Shown: in pieces, positions 9,303 to 17,346 of the stretch
Numbering within the stretch: the stretch's first letter is position 1
How the letters are laid out: every line of letters starts with the position of its first letter
NCBI GenBank assembly: GCA_002342295.1
Contig: DDPR01000006.1
Span: 77,449 to 141,448 of the forward strand
Reading direction: 5' to 3'
DNA length: 64,000 bases
Origin: Burkholderiales bacterium UBA2463
Lineage (GTDB): Bacteria; Pseudomonadota; Gammaproteobacteria; Burkholderiales; Burkholderiaceae_A
Position numbers and translations under genes: made by a program
Notes under the pieces: generated by a model
Databases searched by the model: none
What the model was told of the DNA's origin: nothing
What the model saw: the letters and a program-made list of their open reading frames with translations, nothing else

Positions 9303-9350
9303 GAAATATTAATCAAATTGATTGTTTAGATTTATTCGATAGATTTTCTC
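9303..9350 (-). promoter_or_regulatory. AT-rich ahpC upstream region with palindrome
   Basis: This AT-rich stretch stands out from the GC-rich surroundings, about 80-125 bases upstream of the ahpC start. It holds a perfect 13-base dyad, AATCAAATTGATT, at 9311-9323, followed by spaced ATT/GAT elements up to GATAG at 9338-9342. The position and AT-rich spaced repeats would suit an OxyR-type regulator, the usual activator of ahpC, but the match to the OxyR consensus is only partial. The element could also serve the divergent copper chaperone gene. Confidence 0.35.
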
Positions 9351-9419
9351 TTAAACCTCCCGAACCACGCTGCCGCTTATACTCGCGGCACCCAAACAAT
9401 CCGTCTTTTGCCCTCCCCT

Positions 9420-9917
9420 ATGACTCTCCCAAGACTCTCAGCCCTGATCGTTACGGTTTTTCTCGCCAACCCTGCCGTCTGCGCAGAAATCAAGGCGGGC
9501 AGCCTTGAGATCGAGGGCGCACGCGTTGGCTTTATGCGGCCTGGACAGCCCAATGCTGCGGCCTTCATCGAGGTTGAAAACAAGGGTCCTCAGGCTGACC
9601 GCCTCACGGGCATCTCCTTCCCCAAAGAGGTCGCCCAGCGCGGTGAGCTCCACACCATGAAGCATGAGAACGGCGTGATGAGCATGCGCGAGGTTCAGGC
9701 CTTCGACATTCCGTCGGGAGGAAAGCTGGTTCTGCGGCCTGGCTCAGACCATCTCATGCTCATTGGGGTGCCAAAGACCCTTCAACCTGGCCAGAAGATC
9801 CCCATGACGCTGCGCTTTGAGAAAGCTGGCGAGGTCACCGTCTCCGCAACCGTGATGGACCGACCCTCGCATGGCTCGCCGGGTCACGACCACAACAAGG
9901 ATCACGGCAAGCGCTAA
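9420..9917 (+). CDS. Periplasmic copper chaperone PCu(A)C
   Basis: Copper-binding protein of the PCu(A)C family (DUF461), which delivers Cu(I) to the CuA site of cytochrome oxidase. The ATG at 9420 gives 165 residues with a signal peptide ending in AVCA before EIK; a TTG at 9408 is an alternative start. The copper ligands follow the family pattern: His and Met in ELHTMKHENGVMSMR, then HLMLIG further on. The C-terminus is histidine-rich (HGSPGHDHNKDHGKR) and could bind extra metal. No Sco or cox genes are nearby, so it stands as a single gene. Confidence 0.9.
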   Translation: MTLPRLSALIVTVFLANPAVCAEIKAGSLEIEGARVGFMRPGQPNAAAFIEVENKGPQADRLTGISFPKEVAQRGELHTMKHENGVMSMREVQAFDIPSGGKLVLRPGSDHLMLIGVPKTLQPGQKIPMTLRFEKAGEVTVSATVMDRPSHGSPGHDHNKDHGKR

Positions 9918-9972
9918 ACCTAGCGAGGGGGAGGCCCGCCCCCCGCCCCGAGGTGCCGTAAGCCGGGAAGAT

Positions 9973-9990
9973 ATGTCATCGATTTGTCAC
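9973..9990 (+). promoter_or_regulatory. PHO box upstream of phnC
   Basis: Two 7-base direct repeats, ATGTCAT (9973-9979) and TTGTCAC (9984-9990), separated by CGAT. Each differs from the classic PhoB half-sites CTGTCAT and CTGTCAC only at the first base. The spacing of 11 bases between repeat starts is the standard one. It lies 23 bases before the phnC start, leaving room for a -10 element near GATCAT. This strongly suggests PhoB activation of the phn operon under phosphate limitation. Confidence 0.75.
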
Positions 9991-10012
9991 TTGCGAACTT
10001 GATCATTCGAGA

Positions 10013-10903
10013 GTGATTGACCATGACAGTCCTCCGCACCTCCGCATTCGTTCAGTCAGCAAGTCTTTTGGGAAGTCCTCCAAGGCCAAACTTGCCCTAA
10101 ACGACGTCAGCCTCTCGGTCCAACCAGGAGAGCGCGTGGCTCTTCTGGGCGCGTCGGGCTCGGGAAAGTCCACCCTGTTGCGCGTCATCAACGGCCTGCA
10201 TGTGGCAGACCGAACAGGCGAAGGGCTCGTCCAGATTGACGGTCGTCCGCTTCAGCAAGGGGGTCGCCTGAGCGCCGATGTGCGAGACATTCGAAGCAAT
10301 ATCGCGACGATCTTTCAGCAATTCAACTTGGTTCTGCGACTCAAGGTGCTCACCAATGTCTGCGTGGGCTCGCTGCATGCCATGCCCTTCTGGCGCGCCC
10401 TGCTGGGCTTTTTCCCCCGCCAGACGCTGCTCAGAGCGCTGGACGCGCTCGATCGGGTCGGCATCCTTGAGCAGGCGTATAAACGCGCCCGCTTGTTGTC
10501 TGGGGGTCAGCAGCAACGCGTCGCGATTGCTCGGGCCATGACCCAGGGTGCGCGCCTGATCCTGGCCGATGAGCCCATTGCGAGCCTAGACCCGGAGTCC
10601 TCTCGGCGGGTGATGGAGCTCTTGGTTCTGCTCAATCAGGAACAAGGGGCCACCGTGCTCGTGTCTCTTCACCAGGTGGCCGTCGCCCTGAAGTACTGCC
10701 AGCGCGTTGTCGCTCTTCGCGACGGGCGAGTGGTGTACGACGGCCCCTCTGCAAGCCTGAGCGTCGATCAGCTCAAGAGCCTCTACGGCAGCGAGTCGGA
10801 CCTGATCTTCGACGAACTCGAGGCACCAAAATCCCTCCCCCAAAAACCCCCAACCCCTCAACCCCCCTCAGCAAGGAGTAGTCATGAAGTCTATGCGTCG
10901 TAG
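10013..10903 (+). CDS. phnC: Phosphonate ABC transporter ATPase PhnC
   Basis: ATP-binding subunit of the PhnCDE phosphonate importer. The GTG at 10013 is the only start that keeps the full N-terminal strand; product 296 residues. Walker A is GASGSGKST (about 46-54), the signature is LSGGQQQR, and Walker B is LILADEP. The C-terminal tail is proline-rich (about residues 275-290) and not part of the ATPase fold. Its stop codon lies inside phnD, giving a 20-base overlap, so the pair is coupled. It opens the operon phnCDE-GHIJKLM behind a PHO box. Confidence 0.95.
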   Translation: MIDHDSPPHLRIRSVSKSFGKSSKAKLALNDVSLSVQPGERVALLGASGSGKSTLLRVINGLHVADRTGEGLVQIDGRPLQQGGRLSADVRDIRSNIATIFQQFNLVLRLKVLTNVCVGSLHAMPFWRALLGFFPRQTLLRALDALDRVGILEQAYKRARLLSGGQQQRVAIARAMTQGARLILADEPIASLDPESSRRVMELLVLLNQEQGATVLVSLHQVAVALKYCQRVVALRDGRVVYDGPSASLSVDQLKSLYGSESDLIFDELEAPKSLPQKPPTPQPPSARSSHEVYAS

Positions 10904-11906
10904 TTTGCTGGTCGCAGCCGTTGCGCTGTCGGCCCTGTCGTCCCAGGTATTCGCAGCCGCGAAAGAGGCACCGAAGGAGGCCCTCAAGGAGCTCAACTTC
11001 GGAATCATCTCGACCGAATCGTCCAAAAACCTCGCCAATGACTTCGCCCCCTTCCTGGCCGACATGGAAAAGGCCCTGGGCGTTCCCGTGAAGGCCTTCT
11101 TCGCCTCTGACTATGCGGGCGTGATTGAGGGCATGCGCTTTAACAAGGTTCAGGTGGCCTGGTTTGGTAACAAGTCGGCCATGGAAGCAGTGGACCGCTC
11201 CAATGGCGAGGTCTTCGTCCAGTCTGTTGCGACCGATGGCACCAAGGGCTACTACTCCCTGCTCATCACACACAAAGATGCACCCTACAAGAACCTTCAG
11301 GATGTCCTGAAAAACAGCAAGGACATTCGCTTTGGAATTGGCGACCCCAACTCCACCTCCGGCTTTCTGGTGCCCAGCTACTACGTATTTGCGCTGAACA
11401 ACGTGGACCCCAAGGCGGCCTTTAAAAGCGTGACGAACTCCAACCACGAGGGCAACCTCCTGGGTGTTGCCGCTAAGCAGCTAGATGTGGCCACCAACAA
11501 CACAGAAAACCTCGAGCGTCTGCAAAAGAGTCAGCCCGAGAAGGCCGCTATGGTGAGAGAGATCTGGCGCTCACCCCTGATCCCTTCGGATCCAATCGTC
11601 TGGCGTAAGGACATTGACGCGGCAACCAAGAAGAAGATTGCAGCCTTCTTCCTCAACTACGGCAAGGGCAAGGACGCTGAGGGTCAGCGTCAGCGCGATG
11701 TCATCAAGCCTCTGCTCTGGGCTGGCTTCGATAAGTCAGACGACAACCAGCTGCTGCCCATCCGCCAGCTCGAGTTCTTTAAAGAGCGTACGAAGGTCTC
11801 TAACGACACGACCATGGCTGATGCAGACAAAAAGGCCAAGCTCGCCGACCTTGATGCAAAGCTGGCTGCGCTGGACAAGCAGATGAAGGCCGTCAAGAAG
11901 AAGTAA
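10884..11906 (+). CDS. phnD: Phosphonate-binding protein PhnD
   Basis: Periplasmic substrate-binding protein for phosphonates (340 residues). A signal peptide with two early arginines ends at about FAAA. The mature part has the PhnD signatures: FGIISTESS near the start, QVAWFGNKSAMEA, and FGIGDPNSTSGFLVPSYY, which includes the Ser-Thr-Ser residues that hold the phosphonate group. A lysine-rich C-terminal segment (about 300-340) looks helical and charged. A ribosome site AAGGAG precedes the ATG. A GC-rich hairpin follows the gene, before phnE. Confidence 0.95.
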   Translation: MKSMRRSLLVAAVALSALSSQVFAAAKEAPKEALKELNFGIISTESSKNLANDFAPFLADMEKALGVPVKAFFASDYAGVIEGMRFNKVQVAWFGNKSAMEAVDRSNGEVFVQSVATDGTKGYYSLLITHKDAPYKNLQDVLKNSKDIRFGIGDPNSTSGFLVPSYYVFALNNVDPKAAFKSVTNSNHEGNLLGVAAKQLDVATNNTENLERLQKSQPEKAAMVREIWRSPLIPSDPIVWRKDIDAATKKKIAAFFLNYGKGKDAEGQRQRDVIKPLLWAGFDKSDDNQLLPIRQLEFFKERTKVSNDTTMADADKKAKLADLDAKLAALDKQMKAVKKK

Positions 11907-11927
11907 GCACCTCGTGTGAAGGCAGAG

Positions 11928-11954
11928 CGCCCGGCCTTCGCCGGGCGTCTCTTT
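11928..11954 (+). terminator. Hairpin with short T-tract between phnD and phnE
   Basis: Perfect 8-base-pair stem (arms CGCCCGGC and GCCGGGCG, loop CTTC) followed by TCTCTTT. It begins 22 bases after the phnD stop. Such hairpins after binding-protein genes commonly reduce read-through and protect the upstream message, so that binding protein exceeds permease. Its presence is also the reason to place the phnE start downstream, at 11979. Confidence 0.6.
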
Positions 11955-11978
11955 AGACGACTCAGACGATTCCCCCCC

Positions 11979-12797
11979 ATGACCAAGCGTCCCACCTCCC
12001 CCACTGCGCCCTCCGAGGCTGCCGTTCATATGCTGGCGGAGAGGCCGCGCGCCTGGGGTGTGATGGTGGTCTGTGCCGTGGCCATTGCCCTTCTGATGGG
12101 CTCTTGGAAGGGTGCGGACATGCGGCCCCTGGAGCTGCTTCGCGACTCCGACAACATGCGTCAGTTCCTCGCGGACTTCTTCCCGCCGAATTTCAGGGAC
12201 TGGAAGCACTACATGCAGGAGATGTTGGTCACCATACAGATTGCAATCTGGGGGACGGCCATGGCCGTTGTCGCATCCGTGCCGGTGGCCATTCTGGCTG
12301 CGGAAAACATCACCCCCGTCTGGATTCACCAGCCCATTCGGCGCGTGCTCGATGCGTGTCGCGCGGTGAACGAACTGGTCTTTGCCCTCCTGTTCATTGT
12401 CGCCGTGGGGCTGGGGCCCTTTGCCGGCGTTCTTGCCCTCTTCGTTCACACCACCGGCACACTGGGAAAGCTCTTCTCAGAGAGCATTGAGGCCATTGAT
12501 CCGCAGCCCGTAGACGGCATTCGCGCCACGGGTGCAAGCCGACTTGAAGAGATTATTTATGGCGTTCTGCCACAGGTCATGCCGACCTGGGTCTCCTTTA
12601 CCCTCTATCGCTTTGAGGCGAATGTGCGTGGTGCGTCCGTGCTGGGAATTGTGGGAGCCGGTGGCATTGGCCAGGTCCTCTGGGAAGTGATGCGCGGATT
12701 CCAATATGCTGAGACCTGTGCGCTCCTCATCATCATCGTGGCCTCGGTTTCCATCATCGATTTCATCTCGGCTCGACTGCGCGCCCTTCTCATCTAG
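11979..12797 (+). CDS. phnE: Phosphonate ABC transporter permease PhnE
   Basis: Inner-membrane permease of the PhnCDE importer. I chose ATG 11979 (272 residues) because a GTG at 11916 would place the hairpin inside the coding region. Several membrane helices are visible: one at about 27-45, a cluster from about 85 to 165, and a last one near the C-terminus. The EAA-type loop that docks on PhnC is EAIDPQPVDGIRATGASRLEEI. The final part VGAGGIGQVLWEVMRGFQ is typical of PhnE. It is followed after 17 bases by phnG. Confidence 0.94.
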   Translation: MTKRPTSPTAPSEAAVHMLAERPRAWGVMVVCAVAIALLMGSWKGADMRPLELLRDSDNMRQFLADFFPPNFRDWKHYMQEMLVTIQIAIWGTAMAVVASVPVAILAAENITPVWIHQPIRRVLDACRAVNELVFALLFIVAVGLGPFAGVLALFVHTTGTLGKLFSESIEAIDPQPVDGIRATGASRLEEIIYGVLPQVMPTWVSFTLYRFEANVRGASVLGIVGAGGIGQVLWEVMRGFQYAETCALLIIIVASVSIIDFISARLRALLI

Positions 12798-12814
12798 AAC
12801 CCTCGGGTCTTGAC

Positions 12815-13294
12815 GTGGCAGCAGTTCAAAGCGCCCCCCTTTTCTCGCGCACTCAAGCCCTTGGCCTGAGTGCTCGCGCCTCCGAGGCGGACTTGATTCG
12901 GCTCGCCCAGGCTCATCTTCCCGACTGGCAGGATCTGCTCGCAAGCGGCGTCTGGCTCCGAGCACCCGAGCTTGGCCTCATGCATGTGCAGGCAAGGGCA
13001 GATGGTGATGGGGCTCCTTTTTTCTTTCATGAGATCACCATCACGCGGGCCAGCCTTCGAATGCCTGACGGTCGGACCGGTCACGCCATGGTCCTTGGTC
13101 GCTCTCAGACCGCGTGTCAGATTGTCGCGCTCTTTGACGCCTGCGCGAAAGATGCCGATTGGGCGCAGACGCACGGCAGCGTCTGGGTCGCCGAGCTTCA
13201 GGAGGCAGAAAACACAAAGCGAGCCAGTCGTGAGGCGGAGGCCGAGCTCAGCCGAGTCGATTTCTTTACTCTTGCGCGCGAGTCGGGGGACTGA
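12815..13294 (+). CDS. phnG: C-P lyase core subunit PhnG
   Basis: Subunit of the PhnGHIJ core complex. In the pathway, PhnI with PhnG, PhnH and PhnL attaches the phosphonate to C1 of ribose from ATP, releasing adenine. The GTG at 12815 gives 159 residues (family about 150). Recognisable features are the early LF motif region, the central block FFFHEITITRASL, and GHAMVLGRSQ. The stop codon shares a base with the phnH start (TGATG), indicating coupled translation. Confidence 0.92.
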   Translation: MAAVQSAPLFSRTQALGLSARASEADLIRLAQAHLPDWQDLLASGVWLRAPELGLMHVQARADGDGAPFFFHEITITRASLRMPDGRTGHAMVLGRSQTACQIVALFDACAKDADWAQTHGSVWVAELQEAENTKRASREAEAELSRVDFFTLARESGD

Positions 13295-13902
13295 TGCAGG
13301 CAACCCTACTTGCCGGGTTTCGTGATGCCACGCTCGATAGCCAGGCCTGCTTTCGGAGTGCCTTGCGAGCCATGTCAGAGCCCGGCCTTGTCTGCGAGGC
13401 CAAGGTGCCACTCGAGTGGCCCGGGCGCTGCCCAAGCGCCCTCACCGCGCTTGCCCTGACGCTTCTGGATGCCGAGACGACTTTTTCCGTGCTGGGTCTT
13501 GATGACCTTGAGGGGTACCTGAGGTTCCACACGGGCGCTCAGGCCGCACCCCCAGCCGAGGCGGACTACGTCTTTACTCACGAGGACACCATCAACGAGT
13601 CCCTCGGCTGGCTTCAGACGCTTCGCGTTGGCAGCGCAGAGTGGCCAGAGACGTCGAGCACACTCATCGTGGGCGTGGGCAGCCTGCACGCGCCCGGACA
13701 CGCCAAGGCCTGCACACTCTCTCTGAGTGGCCCGGGAATTGAGACCACACGCATGTTTCACCCCGAGGGACTGCCAAGGTCTTTCTGGGAGTGGCGCATG
13801 GCCAGAGAACCTGACTATCCCCTTGGCATTGACTTGTTTTTGTGCAGCGGGTCTGCGTGGGCGGCCATTCCTCGCAGCACCCATATCACCTGGGGGGACT
13901 AG
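13294..13902 (+). CDS. phnH: C-P lyase subunit PhnH
   Basis: PhnH, a component of the PhnGHIJ complex with a fold related to PLP-dependent transferases but without the cofactor lysine. The 202-residue length is normal. Conserved pieces are GFRDATLDSQACFRSAL..AMSEPG near the N-terminus, LTLLDAETTFSV, and GIDLFLCSG near the C-terminus. It starts on the last base of the phnG stop and is followed 3 bases later by phnI. Confidence 0.93.
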   Translation: MQATLLAGFRDATLDSQACFRSALRAMSEPGLVCEAKVPLEWPGRCPSALTALALTLLDAETTFSVLGLDDLEGYLRFHTGAQAAPPAEADYVFTHEDTINESLGWLQTLRVGSAEWPETSSTLIVGVGSLHAPGHAKACTLSLSGPGIETTRMFHPEGLPRSFWEWRMAREPDYPLGIDLFLCSGSAWAAIPRSTHITWGD

Positions 13903-13905
13903 CCC

Positions 13906-15030
13906 ATGTACGTAGCCGTCAAAGGGGGTGAGCGCGCAATTCAGGCCTCTCTGGCGCTCCTTGAGAAGTGGCGCCGGGGAGACAAAGATTTGCCCGAAAT
14001 CGCTGCAGCCCAACTCGTCTCTCAGATGGGGATTGCCGTGGATCGGGTGATGGCCGAAGGCAGCCTGTTGGATCCAGAGCTTGCAGCGCTTGCACTGCTT
14101 CAGGCTCAGGGTGATGTACTTGAGGCGGTATTTTTGCTTCGGGCGTTTCGGGCCTGCCTGCCGCGGCTGGTGCGAAGTCAGCCTCTCAACACCAATTCGA
14201 TGACGGTCGCCCGACGCATCTCGGCCTGCTTCAAAGACATTCCGGGAGGCCAGCTGCTGGGCCCCAGCGCAGACTACTCGCAACGCATCCTGCACAACCA
14301 GATCCACTCTCGCCCGGTGCTTCCCACGCCCTCGGAGCAGGGAATCAGTGCGGGCCAGCCCCTCGCCCGCGTCACCGACATCCTGGCCGCCGAGGGTCTT
14401 TTGTTCTCTCCCGAGGAGCAGGCCCAAGGGCCCCATGACATCACACGAGACCCGCTGAACTTTCCAGCCCCGCGCTCAGCCAGACTGCAGGCCCTCTCGC
14501 GGGCCGATGAGGGCTTTGCTCTGTCGATGGCTTATGCGACCCAGCGGGGCTACGGGGACACCCATCCCTTCGTGGGCGAGATTCGAGCGGGCTGGGTGCC
14601 CATCTGCGTTCGGCTCTGCGACATCGACGCAAGCGTGACCGATGAGTCGGAAGTGGCCATTGGCGAGATCTTCCTCACTGAATGCGAGATGCTCACTCAA
14701 TTCACGGTTCAGCTCACCCAGACCGAGCAGGCCCCGCCCGCCTTTACATCGGGCTATGGGCTCGCGCCCGGTCGCTGCGAACGAAAGGCGATGTCCATGG
14801 CTCTTCTCGACCGATCTCTTCGGGCGGTCGAACTCGGTGAGCCAGTCACCGCACCTAGCCAGGACCAAGAGTTCGTGCTCGCCCATGCGGACAACGTAGA
14901 GGCGAGCGGATTTGTTCAGCACCTAAAACTGCCTCACCACGTGGACTTTCAATCCGAGCTCTCGATGGTGAAAAACCTGCGAGACATCGCCCATCGCAAG
15001 GCCCCCAATCAAGACGAGGGGTCTGAATGA
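13906..15030 (+). CDS. phnI: C-P lyase subunit PhnI, nucleosidase
   Basis: PhnI of 374 residues (family about 350-370). Alone it is a purine nucleosidase; with PhnG, PhnH and PhnL it forms alpha-D-ribose 1-methylphosphonate 5-triphosphate from ATP and phosphonate. The start MYVAVKGGERAI is the standard PhnI N-terminus, and the central block FSMA-like LSMAYATQRGYGDTHPFVGEIR is highly conserved. The C-terminal QDQEFVLAHADNVEASGF segment is also characteristic. ATGA overlap links it to phnJ. Confidence 0.95.
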   Translation: MYVAVKGGERAIQASLALLEKWRRGDKDLPEIAAAQLVSQMGIAVDRVMAEGSLLDPELAALALLQAQGDVLEAVFLLRAFRACLPRLVRSQPLNTNSMTVARRISACFKDIPGGQLLGPSADYSQRILHNQIHSRPVLPTPSEQGISAGQPLARVTDILAAEGLLFSPEEQAQGPHDITRDPLNFPAPRSARLQALSRADEGFALSMAYATQRGYGDTHPFVGEIRAGWVPICVRLCDIDASVTDESEVAIGEIFLTECEMLTQFTVQLTQTEQAPPAFTSGYGLAPGRCERKAMSMALLDRSLRAVELGEPVTAPSQDQEFVLAHADNVEASGFVQHLKLPHHVDFQSELSMVKNLRDIAHRKAPNQDEGSE

Positions 15031-15866
15031 ATCCCGCTCAGCTTGAGCCGCCATTTGCCTACCTCGACAGCCAGACCAAGCGCATGATTCGCCGCGCGCT
15101 CTTAAAGGCTGTTGCCATCCCGGGCCACCAGGTTCCCTTTGCCAGCAGAGAGATGCCGCTGCCTTATGGCTGGGGAACGGGTGGTATTCAGGTCACCGCC
15201 TCTATCATCGGGCCCCAGGATGTGCTCAAGGTGATTGACCAGGGCGCAGATGACACGACCAACGCGGTCAACATCCGATCCTTTTTCCAGCGCACCACGG
15301 GCGTCGCGACGACGACCCACACCGAGGAGGCCAGCATCATCCAAACGCGGCACCGCATCCCGGAGACACCGCTGCGTGCGGGTCAGACCATGGTCTTTCA
15401 GGTGCCCATTCCCGAGCCATTGCGATGGATTGAGCCCCGAGCGCAGGAGGCGCGTCGCATGCATGCTCTTCGCGACTACGGCCCCATGCAAGTAAAGCTC
15501 TACGAGGACATTGCTCAGCACGGCGAGATTGCAACCAGCTATGACTATCCCGTAATGGTGAACCGCACCTACCTGATGTCACCCTCACCCATTCCGAAGT
15601 TCGACAACCCCAAACTCCATCGAAGCCCCGCGCTCATGCTCTTTGGCGCTGGCCGCGAAAAGCGCGTCTATGCGCTGCCTCCCTACACCGACGTAAAGTC
15701 GCTCGACTTTGACGATGTGCCTTTTCGAATTGAGCAGTGGAATGAGGCCTGTGCGATCTGCGGGGCCACCGACCATTACCTCGACGAGCTCATCACAGAC
15801 AACAAAGGGACGCGCGCCTTCGTCTGCTCAGACACCGATGCCTGCGCAAAGCGCCAGCAATCATGA
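15027..15866 (+). CDS. phnJ: C-P lyase radical SAM enzyme PhnJ
   Basis: The catalytic carbon-phosphorus lyase, a radical S-adenosylmethionine enzyme that turns ribose 1-phosphonate 5-phosphate into the 1,2-cyclic phosphate 5-phosphate and releases the alkane. The product has 279 residues. The iron-sulfur ligands fit the PhnJ pattern CX2CX21CX5C exactly: Cys242, Cys245, Cys267 and Cys273. The glycine used as a glycyl radical in the E. coli enzyme corresponds to Gly33 in AVAIPG. Sequence identity to the E. coli protein is high along its length. It overlaps phnI and phnK by four bases each. Confidence 0.97.
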   Translation: MNPAQLEPPFAYLDSQTKRMIRRALLKAVAIPGHQVPFASREMPLPYGWGTGGIQVTASIIGPQDVLKVIDQGADDTTNAVNIRSFFQRTTGVATTTHTEEASIIQTRHRIPETPLRAGQTMVFQVPIPEPLRWIEPRAQEARRMHALRDYGPMQVKLYEDIAQHGEIATSYDYPVMVNRTYLMSPSPIPKFDNPKLHRSPALMLFGAGREKRVYALPPYTDVKSLDFDDVPFRIEQWNEACAICGATDHYLDELITDNKGTRAFVCSDTDACAKRQQS

Positions 15867-16630
15867 GCGACACACTTCTGCTTGAGGCTCATGGAGTTGC
15901 GAAAACCTTTGGACGGGTGCGAGCTGTTCGCAACGTGAGCCTTCGACTCTGCGAGGGTCAGTCCCTGGCCATTGTGGGTGAATCGGGGTCGGGCAAAAGC
16001 ACGCTTCTTTCCATTTTGGCCGGACAGCTCAAGCCCGATGTCGGCAGCATTCGCTATCTCAGCCAGGAAGGCTGGGTGCACCTAGAGGCACTGGAGGAGC
16101 GTCATCGACGAAAGCTCGCACGCACGGAGTGGGGGTTTGTTCGCCAGCATGCCCAGGCCACCCTCAGGCCAAGGGTCTCGGCCGGAGGGCACGTGGGCGA
16201 GCGGCTGATGGGCCAGGGCGCCCGGCACTACGGCCAGATCCGAGCGCGAGCACAGGAGTGGATGGCTCGCGTCGAGATGGACCCGAGCCGTGTCGATCAC
16301 CTGCCAAGCACCTTCTCTGGCGGCATGCAGCAGCGGCTTCAACTCATCTCGAACCTGATCACGCATCCCCGACTTGTCCTTCTTGATGAGCCCACCACGG
16401 GCCTTGATGTGTCCGTCCAGGCCCGACTGCTCGACCTGCTGCGCGGGCTCCAGGCCGATCTGGGACTGGCCATGATTCTCGTGACGCACGATCTGGGTGT
16501 GGCCCGCCTGCTGGCAGACCAGGTCATGGTCATGCTCAGCGGAGAGGTGGTGGAGCAAGGTCTTACTGACCAGGTCTTCGATGACCCGCAGCATGCCTAC
16601 ACCCAACAGCTGGTCGCCTCCATCCTTTAG
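15863..16630 (+). CDS. phnK: C-P lyase ABC-type subunit PhnK
   Basis: ABC ATPase-like protein (255 residues) that docks as a dimer on the PhnGHIJ core rather than serving transport. Walker A is GESGSGKST (about 38-46), the signature is FSGGMQQRLQ, and Walker B is LVLLDEPTTGLD. The sequence resembles the dipeptide-transporter ATPases, as PhnK does in general. It overlaps phnJ by four bases and is two bases from phnL. Complete motifs indicate an active ATPase. Confidence 0.94.
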   Translation: MSDTLLLEAHGVAKTFGRVRAVRNVSLRLCEGQSLAIVGESGSGKSTLLSILAGQLKPDVGSIRYLSQEGWVHLEALEERHRRKLARTEWGFVRQHAQATLRPRVSAGGHVGERLMGQGARHYGQIRARAQEWMARVEMDPSRVDHLPSTFSGGMQQRLQLISNLITHPRLVLLDEPTTGLDVSVQARLLDLLRGLQADLGLAMILVTHDLGVARLLADQVMVMLSGEVVEQGLTDQVFDDPQHAYTQQLVASIL

Positions 16631-16632
16631 TC

Positions 16633-17346
16633 ATGGCCACTCCCGTTCTCGAGGTCGCCCCACTCAACAAGCAGTTCGTGTTGCACGCCCAGGGCGAGCG
16701 CCAGATCCGCGTCTTGGACGGACTTCAGTTTGCGCTTCATCCCGGCGAGTGCCTCAGCCTTCAGAGCCCCTCGGGCTCTGGAAAAAGCACGGTTCTTCGA
16801 TGTATCACGGGCAACTATCTTCCCGGCCCAGGCAGCCACATCTGGCTCGCAGCTGGGGCCAGCCGTGTCGATCTTGCGCAGGCGAGCCCCGAGGGCATTC
16901 TCGGTGCTCGACGACAACACATTGCCCATGTCAGCCAGTTCCTGCATGTGATTCCGCGCGTGAGCTGTCTGCGTCTGGTGATGACCCCTCTGCTGGCCGA
17001 GGGCCTCGACGAGAGCCGAGCTACGCGCGTGGCAGGCGAACTCCTTGAGGCCCTTCATCTGCCCGAGCGACTCTGGCCGCTTGCCCCAAGAACCTTCTCG
17101 GGTGGGGAGCAGCAGCGTGTGAACATTGCGGTTGCGCTGGCGGCAAGTCAGGTGCGACCTCGGCCCCTGGTACTGCTGGATGAGCCCACCGCATCCCTTG
17201 ATGCGAAGAATCGCTCTGCGGTGGTGGCGCTGCTCAAGGCCCTTCAGGCCCAGGGCTCAGCGCTCCTTGGCGCCTTTCACGATGAGGACACACACCTCGC
17301 CCTCTCTACACGAACACTTACCCTTGAGGAGCACATCGACTCATGA
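16633..17346 (+). CDS. phnL: C-P lyase ABC-type subunit PhnL
   Basis: Second ABC ATPase of the C-P lyase set, 237 residues, needed with PhnGHI for the ribosylation step. Walker A is SPSGSGKSTVLRC, followed by the PhnL-typical GNYLPGPG. The signature is FSGGEQQRVNIA and Walker B is LVLLDEPTASLD; the following DEDTHLAL block is also characteristic. It shares ATGA with the start of phnM. Confidence 0.95.
   Translation: MATPVLEVAPLNKQFVLHAQGERQIRVLDGLQFALHPGECLSLQSPSGSGKSTVLRCITGNYLPGPGSHIWLAAGASRVDLAQASPEGILGARRQHIAHVSQFLHVIPRVSCLRLVMTPLLAEGLDESRATRVAGELLEALHLPERLWPLAPRTFSGGEQQRVNIAVALAASQVRPRPLVLLDEPTASLDAKNRSAVVALLKALQAQGSALLGAFHDEDTHLALSTRTLTLEEHIDS

Noticed and set aside
10773..11447. Open frame on the minus strand opposite phnD
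   Set aside because: Antisense shadow of phnD with no ribosome site or recognisable domain.
13375..14436. 353-codon minus-strand frame opposite phnH and phnI
   Set aside because: Covers two clear C-P lyase genes; explained by codon bias.
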